From an uncultured Pelagibacteraceae bacterium (lineage in GTDB: Bacteria; Pseudomonadota; Alphaproteobacteria; Pelagibacterales; Pelagibacteraceae), in assembly GCA_902509725.1 (NCBI GenBank), contig CABWYI010000011.1, forward strand, positions 1-22,371: a stretch of DNA of 22,371 nucleotides, in the 5' to 3' direction. The position numbers and the translations under genes are program-made. A model generated the notes under the pieces. It saw only the letters and a list, made by a program, of their open reading frames with translations, was not told the DNA's origin and did no database searches. Of this stretch, positions 1-8,034 are shown in pieces; position 1 is the stretch's first letter, and the number at the start of each line of letters is the position of its first letter.

Positions 1-311
1 AAATTAGTTAGGTATTTCGAGAGGCTTGCACTGCTTATTTCTGTTACTTTTTCACAGATTTCACAGATTGAAAATGCAGTGGCTTTTGATACCTGACAAC
101 TTGAATTTTGACAGGCTATAAAGGCATTTCTACTTTCAATTTTATGAATTTTTCCTATTTCAACTAGTTTATCTAATGCTCGATAAACTTGTAATGGAGC
201 TTTGATACCTTTTTTTTGAACATTAAAAAGTATTGCATAAGCTTTTAATGGTTCTGGTGATTTATCAATTAAATCAAAAATAATTTGCTGATTTTTTGAA
301 AGATTTTGCAT
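1..311 (-). CDS. zur: Zur-family zinc uptake repressor (partial, C-terminus cut by window edge)
   Basis: This is a Fur-superfamily metalloregulator, most likely Zur, which represses zinc uptake genes when zinc is plentiful. I translated it by hand from the ATG at 311-309; an in-frame stop at 335-333 just upstream makes this the only ATG start. The first ~103 residues are present. They show the winged-helix region (KAYAILFNVQKKG, then APLQVYRALDKLVEIGKI), followed by IESRNAFIAC and AFSICEICEKVTEI. The IESRNAF..C and AF.IC..C patterns are typical of alphaproteobacterial Zur; the cysteines are expected metal ligands. It lies 24 bp downstream of znuB in the same direction, so it is probably the last gene of the znuCB transcript and autoregulated through the operators at 1907-1939. 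Fur or Mur are less likely given this neighbourhood. The dimerisation end is outside the window. Confidence 0.88.
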   Translation of the reverse strand, partial: MQNLSKNQQIIFDLIDKSPEPLKAYAILFNVQKKGIKAPLQVYRALDKLVEIGKIHKIESRNAFIACQNSSCQVSKATAFSICEICEKVTEISSASLSKYLTN

Positions 312-335
312 TTTATTTACTTTACTGATTCCTCA

Positions 336-1139
336 TTAATTTTTCAATTTAATCGATTGTTTTATATTTAATAACGACAAGATAAATAAGAATAAAGAAG
401 CAGCTATAATTGATGGTCCAGAAGCAGTATTAAATTCTAATGAAGAAAATAATCCTAAAATTACTGATAATAAACCGCCAATAATTGAATAGATTACCAT
501 TTTCTGAGGACTTGATGAAATATTTCTAGCCATTGCAGCCGGTATAATTAACATTCCAGTTATTAATAATAAGCCAACCATTTTTATTGATATAGCAATG
601 ATTGCTGCCATCAAGATTGTAAAAATGGCTTTCGCACGGTCTGGATTTAAACCTTCTGCTTCAGCTAATTCATAGTTAACTGTTGATGCAAACAAAGGTT
701 TCCAAATTAATTTTAAAACTAATAAAATTAAAGCTCCACCAACCCAAATAATTACAAGATCTTTAACTGTAACCGCTAATATATCGCCAAATAATAATCC
801 CATTATGTCAAACCTTATAAAAGTGAGAAAACCAATAACAACTAGTCCAACTGCTAATGATGAATGAGCTAAAAGACCTAATAAAGCATCACCTGGTAAG
901 TTAGTTCGTTTTTGAAGATGTATTAATGTTAAAGCTATTAAAGAAGAAATTATAAATACTGATAATGCTATATTAAACTCCATAGAGTAAGCTAGTGTGA
1001 CACCTAGTAATGCAGAGTGGGAGAGAGTATCACCAAAATATGATAGTCTTCTCCATATAACAAAACATCCAAGAGGCCCCGTCACAACTGCAACCCCAAG
1101 TCCTGCTACTAAAGCTCTTATAAAAAAATCATCAAACAT
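336..1139 (-). CDS. znuB: Zinc ABC transporter permease ZnuB
   Basis: This is the inner-membrane permease of a high-affinity zinc importer of the ABC-3 (ZnuB/MntB) family, 267 residues, the usual length. Hydrophobic segments cover nearly the whole protein. Family landmarks include GPLGCFVIWRRLSYFGDTLSH near residues 22-42, the stretch around residues 80-95 (PGDALLGLLAHSSLA), and YELAEAEGLNP near residues 155-165, which resembles the loop that contacts the ATPase. The start codon at 1139 directly abuts the znuC stop (TAA|ATG), so translation is probably coupled. The metal (zinc rather than manganese) is inferred from the Zur gene, the Zur operators and the histidine-rich ZnuA; the permease sequence alone would not settle it. 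Confidence 0.93.
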   Translation of the reverse strand: MFDDFFIRALVAGLGVAVVTGPLGCFVIWRRLSYFGDTLSHSALLGVTLAYSMEFNIALSVFIISSLIALTLIHLQKRTNLPGDALLGLLAHSSLAVGLVVIGFLTFIRFDIMGLLFGDILAVTVKDLVIIWVGGALILLVLKLIWKPLFASTVNYELAEAEGLNPDRAKAIFTILMAAIIAISIKMVGLLLITGMLIIPAAMARNISSSPQKMVIYSIIGGLLSVILGLFSSLEFNTASGPSIIAASLFLFILSLLNIKQSIKLKN

Positions 1140-1886
1140 TTAATTTTTCTTTATCTCTCCTTCACTTGTATGAACATGATCATGTCTATGCTCATATCTT
1201 GATAGTATTTGTGAGGCTTGCTCACCAAATAAAGCCTTGTATTCATTATTTTTTGCTACATCCATTGGCGACCCTGAACAACAGACATGACCATTTAAGC
1301 AAACCACATGATCTGTTGCACTCATTACGGTATGTAGATCATGAGAGATTAATAGGATGCCACAGTTTAATTCATCTGAGATTTTTTTTATTAATTCGTA
1401 TAAAGCGATTTCACCAGTAAAATCAACTCCTTGAACTGGTTCATCAAGAACTAATAAATCTGGTTTTTTGGAAATAGCTCTTGCAAGTAATACTCTTTGA
1501 AATTCTCCACCTGATAAGTCACCTAGATTTTTATCTTTAAGATGACTAACACCAGTTAAAGATAAAGCATCATTAATTGTTTTATCATTAAGATTTTCAG
1601 TAAGCACCATAAAATCATTAACTCTGAGTGGTAATGTCCAATCAATTGAAATTTTTTGAGGAACATATCCAATTTTATTTGTATATTTTTCTACTGAGCC
1701 ATCAATTTTTTTATAAATACCTAAAGCAATTTTAGCAGTTGTGCTTTTTCCTGATCCGTTTGGACCAATAAGAGTAACTATCTTACCTTTTTCAACTTGT
1801 AACGATACTCCTTTAACTAACCATTTATCATTTATTTGAAAACCAGCATCTTTTAATTTCACAAGTATATTTTGGTCTGAGCTCAT
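1140..1886 (-). CDS. znuC: Zinc ABC transporter ATP-binding protein ZnuC
   Basis: This is the cytoplasmic ATPase of the zinc importer, 248 residues. The nucleotide-binding domain is complete: Walker A GPNGSGKST at residues 41-49, signature LSGGE at 124-128, Walker B LLVLDEP at 144-150, and the switch histidine in LLISHDLH. The C-terminal tail is histidine-rich (H233, H235, H237, H239 in RYEHRHDHVH), a feature often seen in ZnuC that may bind zinc. It is the first gene of the leftward znuC-znuB-zur transcript. Its ATG lies 20 bp from the nearer Zur operator, so repressor binding should block its promoter. Confidence 0.95.
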   Translation of the reverse strand: MSSDQNILVKLKDAGFQINDKWLVKGVSLQVEKGKIVTLIGPNGSGKSTTAKIALGIYKKIDGSVEKYTNKIGYVPQKISIDWTLPLRVNDFMVLTENLNDKTINDALSLTGVSHLKDKNLGDLSGGEFQRVLLARAISKKPDLLVLDEPVQGVDFTGEIALYELIKKISDELNCGILLISHDLHTVMSATDHVVCLNGHVCCSGSPMDVAKNNEYKALFGEQASQILSRYEHRHDHVHTSEGEIKKN

Positions 1887-1906
1887 TTTATTCCTTGACT
1901 AATAAA

Positions 1907-1921
1907 TGTTATATTATTACA
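1907..1921. promoter_or_regulatory. Zur operator 1 (imperfect)
   Basis: TGTTATATTATTACA differs at one base from the perfect operator copy that starts 18 bp further right. It has the TGTTATA half-site on the left and a degenerate right half (TTACA instead of TAACA). It lies nearer znuC. The core matches the GTTATA-n-TATAAC type known for proteobacterial Zur. Confidence 0.72.
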
Positions 1922-1924
1922 TAG

Positions 1925-1939
1925 TGTTATATTATAACA
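1925..1939. promoter_or_regulatory. Zur operator 2 (perfect palindrome)
   Basis: TGTTATATTATAACA is a perfect inverted repeat of 7 bp arms around one central base. Its core is the GTTATA-n-TATAAC operator type of proteobacterial Zur. It ends 17 bp before the znuA ATG. Centre-to-centre distance to operator 1 is 18 bp, so two Zur dimers could bind side by side. Confidence 0.85.
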
Positions 1940-1956
1940 ATTTAAATATAAAACAT

Positions 1957-3009
1957 ATGAAAAACATTAAAAAATTACCATTTATCTTATCAATACTATC
2001 ATTCTTAACTATTTTTGTACCAGCAAATGGTGAAATTAAAGTGGTTACTTCAATTAAACCAATTCATTCATTAGCAAGTTATTTAATGGATGGAGTAGCA
2101 AAACCAGATCTAATAGTTGATGGGTATTCTTCACCTCATAATTTTGCATTAAAACCATCTCATGCAAAAATGTTACAAGATGCTGATCTTATATTTTGGG
2201 TTGGTGAGGATTTGGAAATTTTTTTAGAAAAACCATTAAATTCAATTGCCAAAAAAGCTGAAAAAATTGAGTTAATGGAAATCAAAAGTTTAACTAAACT
2301 TAAATTTAGAGAAAGAAATGTTTTTGAAGAACATGATCATGGCCATAAAGAAGATGACCACGATAGTCATGCAAAAAAAGAAGACGATCATGACGATCAC
2401 GATCACGATAAAAAAGAAAAAGAACATGGTCATGATGAACACGGAAACGATGATGAGCATAAAAAGGATGGTCACGATGATCACGGTCATGAAGGACACG
2501 CACATGGTGAGTTTGATCCACATATTTGGTTGGATCCAATGAACGCAAAAGTTATTTTAAGTGAAATGGCAGAACACTTGATTGAGAACGATCAAGAAAA
2601 TGAAGCTAAATATAAAGAAAATTTAAAAAAAGCACACAAAGATTTAGATAATCTTACTAAGAAAGTAAAATCTGAATTAAACAAAGATTTTAAATCGATA
2701 GTTTTTCATGATGCATATCAATACTTTGAAAAAAGATTTGGCATTAATATTCTTGGTGCATTTACAGTAAATACAGACGTAATGCCAGGTGCTGAGCAGT
2801 TAGCTGAAATAAGAGAGATTATTGAGCATGATAAAGTAAGCTGTGTATTTTCTGAATTACAGTTTAACCCTGATATTATTAAGGCTGTAGCAAAAGATAC
2901 AAACATTGCAACGGGGGTTATAGATCCATTAGGAGCCACTCTTAATCCTGGTAAAGATTTATATTTTGATTTAATTGGCAACATGTCAAAATCTTTCAAA
3001 GGATGTTAA
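1957..3009 (+). CDS. znuA: Periplasmic zinc-binding protein ZnuA with long histidine-rich loop
   Basis: This is the substrate-binding protein that delivers periplasmic zinc to ZnuBC (cluster A-I / TroA fold), 350 residues. The frame is open from 1906, but I chose the ATG at 1957: it begins a normal signal peptide (MKNIKK, then a hydrophobic core, cleavage near VPANG), whereas the earlier start would lie inside the Zur operators. No clear Shine-Dalgarno is visible. Expected zinc ligands are H61 (SSPHNF), H189 (DPHIWLDP) and H251 (VFHDAY), with an acidic residue near D323. A loop at about residues 126-183 has 17 histidines among Asp, Glu and Lys; such loops in ZnuA are thought to capture or buffer zinc. 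C296 and the final residue C350 could form the disulfide known in ZnuA. It is divergent from znuCB-zur and probably co-repressed with it. Confidence 0.94.
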   Translation: MKNIKKLPFILSILSFLTIFVPANGEIKVVTSIKPIHSLASYLMDGVAKPDLIVDGYSSPHNFALKPSHAKMLQDADLIFWVGEDLEIFLEKPLNSIAKKAEKIELMEIKSLTKLKFRERNVFEEHDHGHKEDDHDSHAKKEDDHDDHDHDKKEKEHGHDEHGNDDEHKKDGHDDHGHEGHAHGEFDPHIWLDPMNAKVILSEMAEHLIENDQENEAKYKENLKKAHKDLDNLTKKVKSELNKDFKSIVFHDAYQYFEKRFGINILGAFTVNTDVMPGAEQLAEIREIIEHDKVSCVFSELQFNPDIIKAVAKDTNIATGVIDPLGATLNPGKDLYFDLIGNMSKSFKGC

Positions 3010-3051
3010 AAAAAAATTGATCTTTAGTCATAAATAATATCTAATAATTGG

Positions 3052-4050
3052 ATGAGTACAGTTTCCCTTACATTAGATGAAATATTTGATTTAGCTAAAA
3101 AAACTTTATTAGCTAATGGATGTGATGATGAAACAGCATCTATTCTTTCTGACTTAATCAGAAATGCAGAGCGTGATGGATCTTTATCTCACGGATTATT
3201 TAGATTACCTGCGTATGTAAGTGGATTAAAAAGTGGAAAAATTAATGGTAAAGGAAAGCCAGAAGTTAAAAAGATTTCAGCATCAGTAATTAAAGTTCAA
3301 GGTAATAATTGTTTGGCACCTGTTGTTTTAAATAAGGGTTTGCCAGAACTAGCAAAAGCTGCAAAAGAAAATGGTGTAGCAGTGTTAGCAATAAATAATT
3401 CTCATCATATGGCTGCGATGTGGCCTGAGACAGAAAAATTAGCAGAAGAAGGCTTAGTTGCTTTTGCCTGCACATCATATAAGCCTGCAGTAGCACCTGC
3501 TGGAGCAATCAAAGCATTGTTTGGAACAAATCCAATTTCATTTGCTTGGCCTCGACCTGGAAAAACTCCAGTTGTTTATGATATGGCTACTGCATCTATG
3601 GCTATGGGTGAAGTTCAAGTTGCTAAAAGAGAAGGGCATAAAGTTCCACTTGGAACTGGTTTAACTAAAGAAGGTAAAGAGACAACTGATCCAGGTGCTA
3701 TAGCTGATGGTGGTGTGTTATTACCATTTGGTGGTTACAAAGGTTCAGCAATAGCGATGATGGTTGAATTAATGGCCGGGGCTTTAGTCGGTGATAATTT
3801 TAGTTTTGAAACAGCTGCTAAGGATAACAATGATGGTGGTCCACCAAGTGGAGGTGAATTTATCTTAGCAATATCACCAGATAAAACTGCAGGAACGAAC
3901 TGGCAAAAACATGCAGATGAATTCTTTGATAAAATGAAATCAATGGGTGAAGTAAGATTGCCTGGTGAAAGAAGACATAAAAACAGACAAGACAAAGGTC
4001 CTCGTAACATAAACGAGGAATTAGTTAATAAAATAAAATCATTAAGCTAA
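3052..4050 (+). CDS. LDH2/malate dehydrogenase family NAD(P)H oxidoreductase, possibly a cyclic imine reductase
   Basis: This is a soluble dehydrogenase of the malate/L-lactate/ureidoglycolate (LDH2) family, 332 residues, which is typical. Family signs are SHGLFRLP at 46-53 (H47 is the expected catalytic histidine), NNSHHMAAMWPETE at 115-128, GTNPISFAWP at 158-167, and LLPFGGYKGSAIAMMVEL at 223-240. The last two blocks, together with GEVQVAKREG, resemble the DpkA branch (delta1-piperideine-2-carboxylate / delta1-pyrroline-2-carboxylate reductase), which acts in D-lysine, D-proline or hydroxyproline metabolism. That substrate is an inference; members of this family cannot be separated reliably by eye. 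It starts 42 bp after znuA in the same direction with no Zur-like site of its own. Its stop overlaps the convergent xthA stop by 9 bp. Confidence 0.85.
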   Translation: MSTVSLTLDEIFDLAKKTLLANGCDDETASILSDLIRNAERDGSLSHGLFRLPAYVSGLKSGKINGKGKPEVKKISASVIKVQGNNCLAPVVLNKGLPELAKAAKENGVAVLAINNSHHMAAMWPETEKLAEEGLVAFACTSYKPAVAPAGAIKALFGTNPISFAWPRPGKTPVVYDMATASMAMGEVQVAKREGHKVPLGTGLTKEGKETTDPGAIADGGVLLPFGGYKGSAIAMMVELMAGALVGDNFSFETAAKDNNDGGPPSGGEFILAISPDKTAGTNWQKHADEFFDKMKSMGEVRLPGERRHKNRQDKGPRNINEELVNKIKSLS

Positions 4051-4818
4051 TTTAATTTCAATCGGAGTATGGTCAGAGGGCTTTTCTCTTCCTCTTGGAT
4101 CTTTATTAATATTTATAGATTTAACTAGATCAATTAAAGAATTTGATACTAAGAAGTGATCTATTCGCATACCATTATTTTTTTGCCAAGCTCCTCTCAT
4201 ATAATCCCAAAAAGTGTAACCTTCTTTTGTTTCATTAAAATGTCTGTAAACATCACTAAATCCTAAATTTAACATCTCCCTAAATTTTTTTCTTATTTCT
4301 AATCTATATAAAGCATCATCTTCAAAACTTTTTACATTATAAACATCTTCTGCAGCTGGAATTACATTAAAATCACCTGCAAGAATGATATTGGAATTTT
4401 TTTTGGATAATGTTTTTAATTGCTTTATTAATTGGTCCATCCAATTTTTTTTATAATCATATTTTCCAGTATCAACTGGATTTCCATTAGGAGTATAAAT
4501 ATTTATTAATTGAATTACTTTTTTTTTATATTCTATTTCAGCAGAGATAATTCTTGATTGATTTAATTTATCTTTGATTAAGTCTGTTCTAATATTCTTT
4601 AGTTTTCCTTTGGAAATTATTGCAACTCCATTGTAGCTTTTTTGTCCAAACACATGACTTTCATAATCCATTGAGGAAAAATCATCATATGGAAAGTTTA
4701 CATCCTCCGTTTTGATTTCCTGCATCATTACTATATCTGGTTTATATTTAAGTAGATAACTTTTAATATTTTCGATACGAGCTCGAACAGAATTTACATT
4801 CCAAGAAGATATAAGCAT
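4042..4818 (-). CDS. xthA: Exodeoxyribonuclease III (xthA-type AP endonuclease)
   Basis: This is a base-excision-repair nuclease of the endonuclease/exonuclease/phosphatase superfamily that cuts at abasic sites and removes 3' blocks. I place the start at 4818 (MLISSWNVNSVRAR), giving 258 residues, close to E. coli ExoIII. The frame is open to 4848, but the ten extra residues would lie within the erpA coding end and are not family-like. Active-site blocks run in order: SSWNVNS, MMQEIKT (metal-binding Glu), NIYTPNG, LAGDFNV, FWDYMRGAW, and PSDHTP near the C-terminus with the catalytic Asp-His. The start overlaps the erpA stop by one base (TAATG), so the two are co-transcribed. The 3' end overlaps the convergent LDH2-family gene. 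Confidence 0.94.
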   Translation of the reverse strand: MLISSWNVNSVRARIENIKSYLLKYKPDIVMMQEIKTEDVNFPYDDFSSMDYESHVFGQKSYNGVAIISKGKLKNIRTDLIKDKLNQSRIISAEIEYKKKVIQLINIYTPNGNPVDTGKYDYKKNWMDQLIKQLKTLSKKNSNIILAGDFNVIPAAEDVYNVKSFEDDALYRLEIRKKFREMLNLGFSDVYRHFNETKEGYTFWDYMRGAWQKNNGMRIDHFLVSNSLIDLVKSININKDPRGREKPSDHTPIEIKLA

Positions 4819-5135
4819 TAAAGAGAGAAAGAAACACCACAACCACAAGAAGATTTAGTTTGCGGATTAGTTATTCTAAATTGTTCTCCAATTAATTCTG
4901 AAACGTAATCGATTTCAGATCCCTTTAAAAGGTCAGCAGAATCTTTATCAATAAGAATATTTTCAAAATTTAAATCATCTTCTGATTTTGACTGGTCGAA
5001 TGTAAACTCATATTGGAAGCCAGAACATCCACCACCTTTAATAGCGATTCTAAAAAAAGAGCCTTTATCTTTTTTTGATAATAAACTATTGATCTGTTTT
5101 AGCGCTTTATCAGTAAATTTAATTTCTTTTATCAT
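4818..5135 (-). CDS. erpA: Iron-sulfur cluster insertion protein ErpA (A-type carrier)
   Basis: This is a small A-type carrier that receives Fe-S clusters and passes them to target enzymes, 105 residues, full length. The three cluster-binding cysteines are C37 (GGGCSGF), C97 and C99 (SCGCG), in the standard C-x(n)-C-x-C arrangement. LIGEQFRITNP, just before the CGC motif, fits ErpA better than SufA. It is the first gene of a two-gene transcript with xthA and divergent from the dGTPase-like gene, 50 bp apart. IscA is the alternative name if the genome has an isc operon, but none is visible here. Confidence 0.9.
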   Translation of the reverse strand: MIKEIKFTDKALKQINSLLSKKDKGSFFRIAIKGGGCSGFQYEFTFDQSKSEDDLNFENILIDKDSADLLKGSEIDYVSELIGEQFRITNPQTKSSCGCGVSFSL

Positions 5136-5157
5136 TATTGATCACTGGTATTACTAA

Positions 5158-5163
5158 TATAAT
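5158..5163 (+). promoter_or_regulatory. Candidate -10 box for the dgt-argS operon
   Basis: A perfect TATAAT lies 22 bp before the dgt ATG, in the 50 bp divergent gap with erpA. The best -35 candidate is TTGATC at 5138-5143, giving a 14 bp spacer, shorter than the usual 16-18, so the pairing is uncertain. This would be the head promoter of the long rightward chain. Confidence 0.42.
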
Positions 5164-5185
5164 ACTTAATATTTAATTTTAAAGG

Positions 5186-6304
5186 ATGAAAAAATACTCG
5201 AAGATTGGTCTATTTAAAAGCAAAGGGAGAATTTTTAAAGAATCTTCATCCAAATATAGGACTCCGTTCCAAAGAGATAGAGATCGTATAATCCACAGTG
5301 CCTCATTCCGAAGATTAAAACATAAAACTCAAGTTTTTGTTAACACAGAGGGAGATCACTATCGAACAAGAATAACTCACTCTATAGAAGTTGCTCAAAT
5401 AGCCAGATCTATTGCTAGATATCTTAATTTAAATGAAGATTTAGCAGAAACATTAAGTCTTGCTCATGATTTAGGTCACCCACCGTTTGGTCATGCTGGT
5501 GAAGATGCTTTAAATGAATGCATGGTAGATTATGGAGGTTTTGATCATAACCTACAAACTTTACGGATTGTTATGTTTCTAGAAAATAAATATTTAAAAT
5601 TTAATGGATTAAATCTTTCAATTGAAACAATTGAGGGGCTTTTAAAACATAATGGACCTGTAGAAGATATAGATTTAGTTAATAGATTGATAGGTATTAA
5701 AAACTTTAAAAATAAAATAAATTTTAATAATTACCCGTCAATAGAAGCTCAAATTTCTGCAATTTCTGATGATATAGCTTACAATAATCATGATATCCAA
5801 GATGGAATTAATGCAAATCTATTTAAACTCAATGAATTAATTGAAATTAATTTCTTTAGAGATATTTACAAAAAATATAAAAAAAAGATTAATAAGCAAA
5901 ATTATAAAATAGCAACCTATCAGATTATAAGAGATTCAATAGATTTAATGATTAAAGATTTAATAATTACTACTAAAAATAGTTTACAATATAACAAAGT
6001 TAAAACATATAAAGATATTAAAAAAACATCTTTTTCAATGGTTAAATTTTCCGATAAAATAAAAAATTCTGAAAGTGAAATTAGGTATTTTTTAAAGACA
6101 AAAATGTATAGTAATAAAAATGTATTAGATAAAAATAATAAAGGAAAATTGATTATTAAAAAATTGTTTAATAATATCAAAAAAAATCCTAGAAAGTTTC
6201 TTTCATACGAACAACTTTCTACCGATAAGTATAGGGCAATTTCTGACTTTATATCAGGCATGACTGATCGATATGCAATTAATCTTAATAAAAAAATTCA
6301 ATGA
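5186..6304 (+). CDS. dgt: dGTPase-like HD-domain triphosphohydrolase
   Basis: This is a deoxynucleotide triphosphohydrolase-like protein of the HD superfamily; relatives convert dGTP or other dNTPs to the nucleoside and triphosphate. It has 372 residues. The N-terminus has YRTPFQRDRDRIIHSASFRR (24-43), then the metal-binding HD site: H65 in THSIEVAQIA, H94-D95 in AHDLGHPPFGHAGEDAL, and a downstream Asp in AISDDIAYNNHD. Family members with this short form are usually annotated as 'dGTPase-like protein', and substrate preference cannot be read from sequence. AAAGG sits immediately before the ATG with no spacer, too close for a good Shine-Dalgarno, but no other start fits the family N-terminus. 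Its stop overlaps the argS start (ATGA at 6301-6304). The second half is Lys/Asn/Ile-rich and poorly conserved. Confidence 0.9.
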   Translation: MKKYSKIGLFKSKGRIFKESSSKYRTPFQRDRDRIIHSASFRRLKHKTQVFVNTEGDHYRTRITHSIEVAQIARSIARYLNLNEDLAETLSLAHDLGHPPFGHAGEDALNECMVDYGGFDHNLQTLRIVMFLENKYLKFNGLNLSIETIEGLLKHNGPVEDIDLVNRLIGIKNFKNKINFNNYPSIEAQISAISDDIAYNNHDIQDGINANLFKLNELIEINFFRDIYKKYKKKINKQNYKIATYQIIRDSIDLMIKDLIITTKNSLQYNKVKTYKDIKKTSFSMVKFSDKIKNSESEIRYFLKTKMYSNKNVLDKNNKGKLIIKKLFNNIKKNPRKFLSYEQLSTDKYRAISDFISGMTDRYAINLNKKIQ

Positions 6305-8034
6305 ACATTTTTGAGCAATATTCAGATAAAATAAAAAATATTTTGTTAGACCTTGCTAAGAAAGGCGATTTAATTTTGCCAGAAAAATTAGATGGCATCA
6401 CAACTGAAATACCTCCCTCAAAATTTAATAGTGATATTTCAACTAATGTCGCAATGGTTTTGTCTAAGATAAACAAAAAATCACCAACCGATCTAGCTGC
6501 AATTTTAACAGAAGCTATTAAAAAAAATGATGAATTAATTGAGGATATATCGATTATAAAACCTGGTTTTATAAATATAAAATTCAAAGCAATTTTCTGG
6601 ACAAACTTTATCGAAGAAATAGTAAAAAATTCAAAAAATTTTGGAATTAACTCTAAGGAAAAAAAGAAAAATTACTTAGTTGAGTTTGTTTCAGCTAATC
6701 CAACTGGCCCCCTGCATGTAGGTCATTGTCGAGGTGCAATTTTAGGTGATGTAATTGCAAATGTTTTGTTATTTAACAAACATAAAGTTACAAAAGAATA
6801 TTATGTAAATGATTATGGTAATCAAATAATAAATTTTACAAAATCTGTATATTTTAGAATAAGAGAAAAAGTTTTTAATGAGCCATTTCCTTCTAATAAT
6901 GAAGATTTATATCCTGGAGACTATTTAATTGATTTTGCTCAAAATATAATAAATTTGAATAAAAAAATTGATTTTAAAGATTTTGATAAAATATCAGACA
7001 AATTAACTATTTTATCCATTGATGAGGCATTAAAATTAATTAAAAAAAACTTGAATAGCCTTGGCGTTAACCATGATAATTTTATCAGTGAAAAAAAATT
7101 AGTTATAAATCAAGAGGTAGAAAAAGTTATAGATTTACTTAAAAAAAATAAGTTTGTTTATTCGGGAAAAATTAAAGCACCCGCTGGTGAGGATAATAAT
7201 AAATGGGTAGAGCGGGAACAGCTTCTTTTTAGATCTACAGATTTTGGTGATGATAAAGATAGAGCATTACAAAAATCTGATGATTCATGGACATATTTTG
7301 CTAGCGATGTTGCGTACCATAAAAATAAATTAGATAGAAATTTTGACCATTTGATTAACATTTTGGGTGCAGATCACGCAGGATATATCAAAAGAATTTC
7401 TTCTTCAGTTGAAGCATTATCTAAATCAAAAGGAAAATTAACCTGTAAAGTAAGTCAATTAGTTAAACTTATTAAAGATAAAAAACCTTTTAAAATGTCT
7501 AAGAGAAAAGGAGATTACATAACAGTAGATGATTTAATTAACGAAGTAGGAAAAGACGCAACTAGATTCATCATGTTAAATAGAAGTAGTGACGTGGAAC
7601 TTGATTTTGATTTTGATAATGTTATTGAAAAATCTAAAGATAACCCACTTTACTATGTTCAATATTGTTATGCTAGAATTGCTTCAGTATTTAGGCATAT
7701 TCAAATAGATTTAAAATCAAATATAAAGATAGATAATTATAACTTTCAGTACTCCCAAGATGAAATTAATATTTTAAAAAAAATATCCGAATGGCCAAAG
7801 TGCATAGATGCTGCAAGTAATAAACTCGAACCTCATAGAATACCAACTTATTTATATGAACTTGCGTCTTTATTTCACTCTTACTGGAATTTGGGTAAAG
7901 ATAATCCAAACAAGAGATTCATTAACAATCAGAATAAGATTACAGATGATAAATTAATTTTTTTAAAAGCAATTTCTAATGTAGTTAAATCTGGCATGGA
8001 TATTGTAGGTGTCTCAGTACCTGAGAAAATGTAA
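6301..8034 (+). CDS. argS: Arginyl-tRNA synthetase
   Basis: This class I aminoacyl-tRNA synthetase charges tRNA-Arg. It has 577 residues, the normal size. It carries the ArgS N-terminal additional domain (about 1-100), then the Rossmann catalytic core with VEFVSANPTGPLHVGHCRG (HIGH motif HVGH at 139-142) and YYVNDYGNQI. KMSKR is at 398-402 in FKMSKRKGDYITVDDL. A C-terminal anticodon-binding domain (DALR type) ends in GVSVPEKM, matching the family C-terminus. It overlaps dgt by 4 bp, and its stop overlaps the next start by one base (TAATG). ArgS needs tRNA to activate arginine, and nothing in the sequence suggests otherwise here. Confidence 0.97.
   Translation: MNIFEQYSDKIKNILLDLAKKGDLILPEKLDGITTEIPPSKFNSDISTNVAMVLSKINKKSPTDLAAILTEAIKKNDELIEDISIIKPGFINIKFKAIFWTNFIEEIVKNSKNFGINSKEKKKNYLVEFVSANPTGPLHVGHCRGAILGDVIANVLLFNKHKVTKEYYVNDYGNQIINFTKSVYFRIREKVFNEPFPSNNEDLYPGDYLIDFAQNIINLNKKIDFKDFDKISDKLTILSIDEALKLIKKNLNSLGVNHDNFISEKKLVINQEVEKVIDLLKKNKFVYSGKIKAPAGEDNNKWVEREQLLFRSTDFGDDKDRALQKSDDSWTYFASDVAYHKNKLDRNFDHLINILGADHAGYIKRISSSVEALSKSKGKLTCKVSQLVKLIKDKKPFKMSKRKGDYITVDDLINEVGKDATRFIMLNRSSDVELDFDFDNVIEKSKDNPLYYVQYCYARIASVFRHIQIDLKSNIKIDNYNFQYSQDEINILKKISEWPKCIDAASNKLEPHRIPTYLYELASLFHSYWNLGKDNPNKRFINNQNKITDDKLIFLKAISNVVKSGMDIVGVSVPEKM

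Larger units (their letters stand above)
1887..1956. promoter_or_regulatory. Divergent znuC / znuA control region
   Basis: This 70 bp stretch separates the divergent znuC and znuA starts and must hold both promoters. Two Zur-type operators fill its middle (listed separately). On the plus strand a TTGACT at 1895-1900 resembles a -35 box; a spacing of 17 would place the -10 at 1918-1923, which matches poorly. On the minus strand TATAAT is present inside the second operator (1936-1931). Exact promoter assignments are uncertain because the whole stretch is AT-rich, but operator overlap with both promoters is hard to avoid. Confidence 0.7.

Noticed and set aside
1166..1420. An 84-codon plus-strand open frame starting MYEHDHVYAH, histidine-rich
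   Set aside because: It is antisense to the conserved znuC C-terminus; its histidines are a by-product of the opposite-strand His codons.
1906..1956. A longer znuA start giving 17 extra residues (MLYYYIVLYY...)
   Set aside because: It would be encoded by the Zur operators and spoils the signal peptide that begins at 1957.
2290..2548. Several open frames on both strands across the ZnuA histidine loop
   Set aside because: The repetitive CAT/GAT codons give stop-free shadows in other frames; only the znuA frame has family motifs on both sides.
4819..4848. A 10-residue N-terminal extension of xthA
   Set aside because: The extension lies inside the erpA end; the ATG at 4818 gives the family N-terminus and a one-base stop-start overlap.
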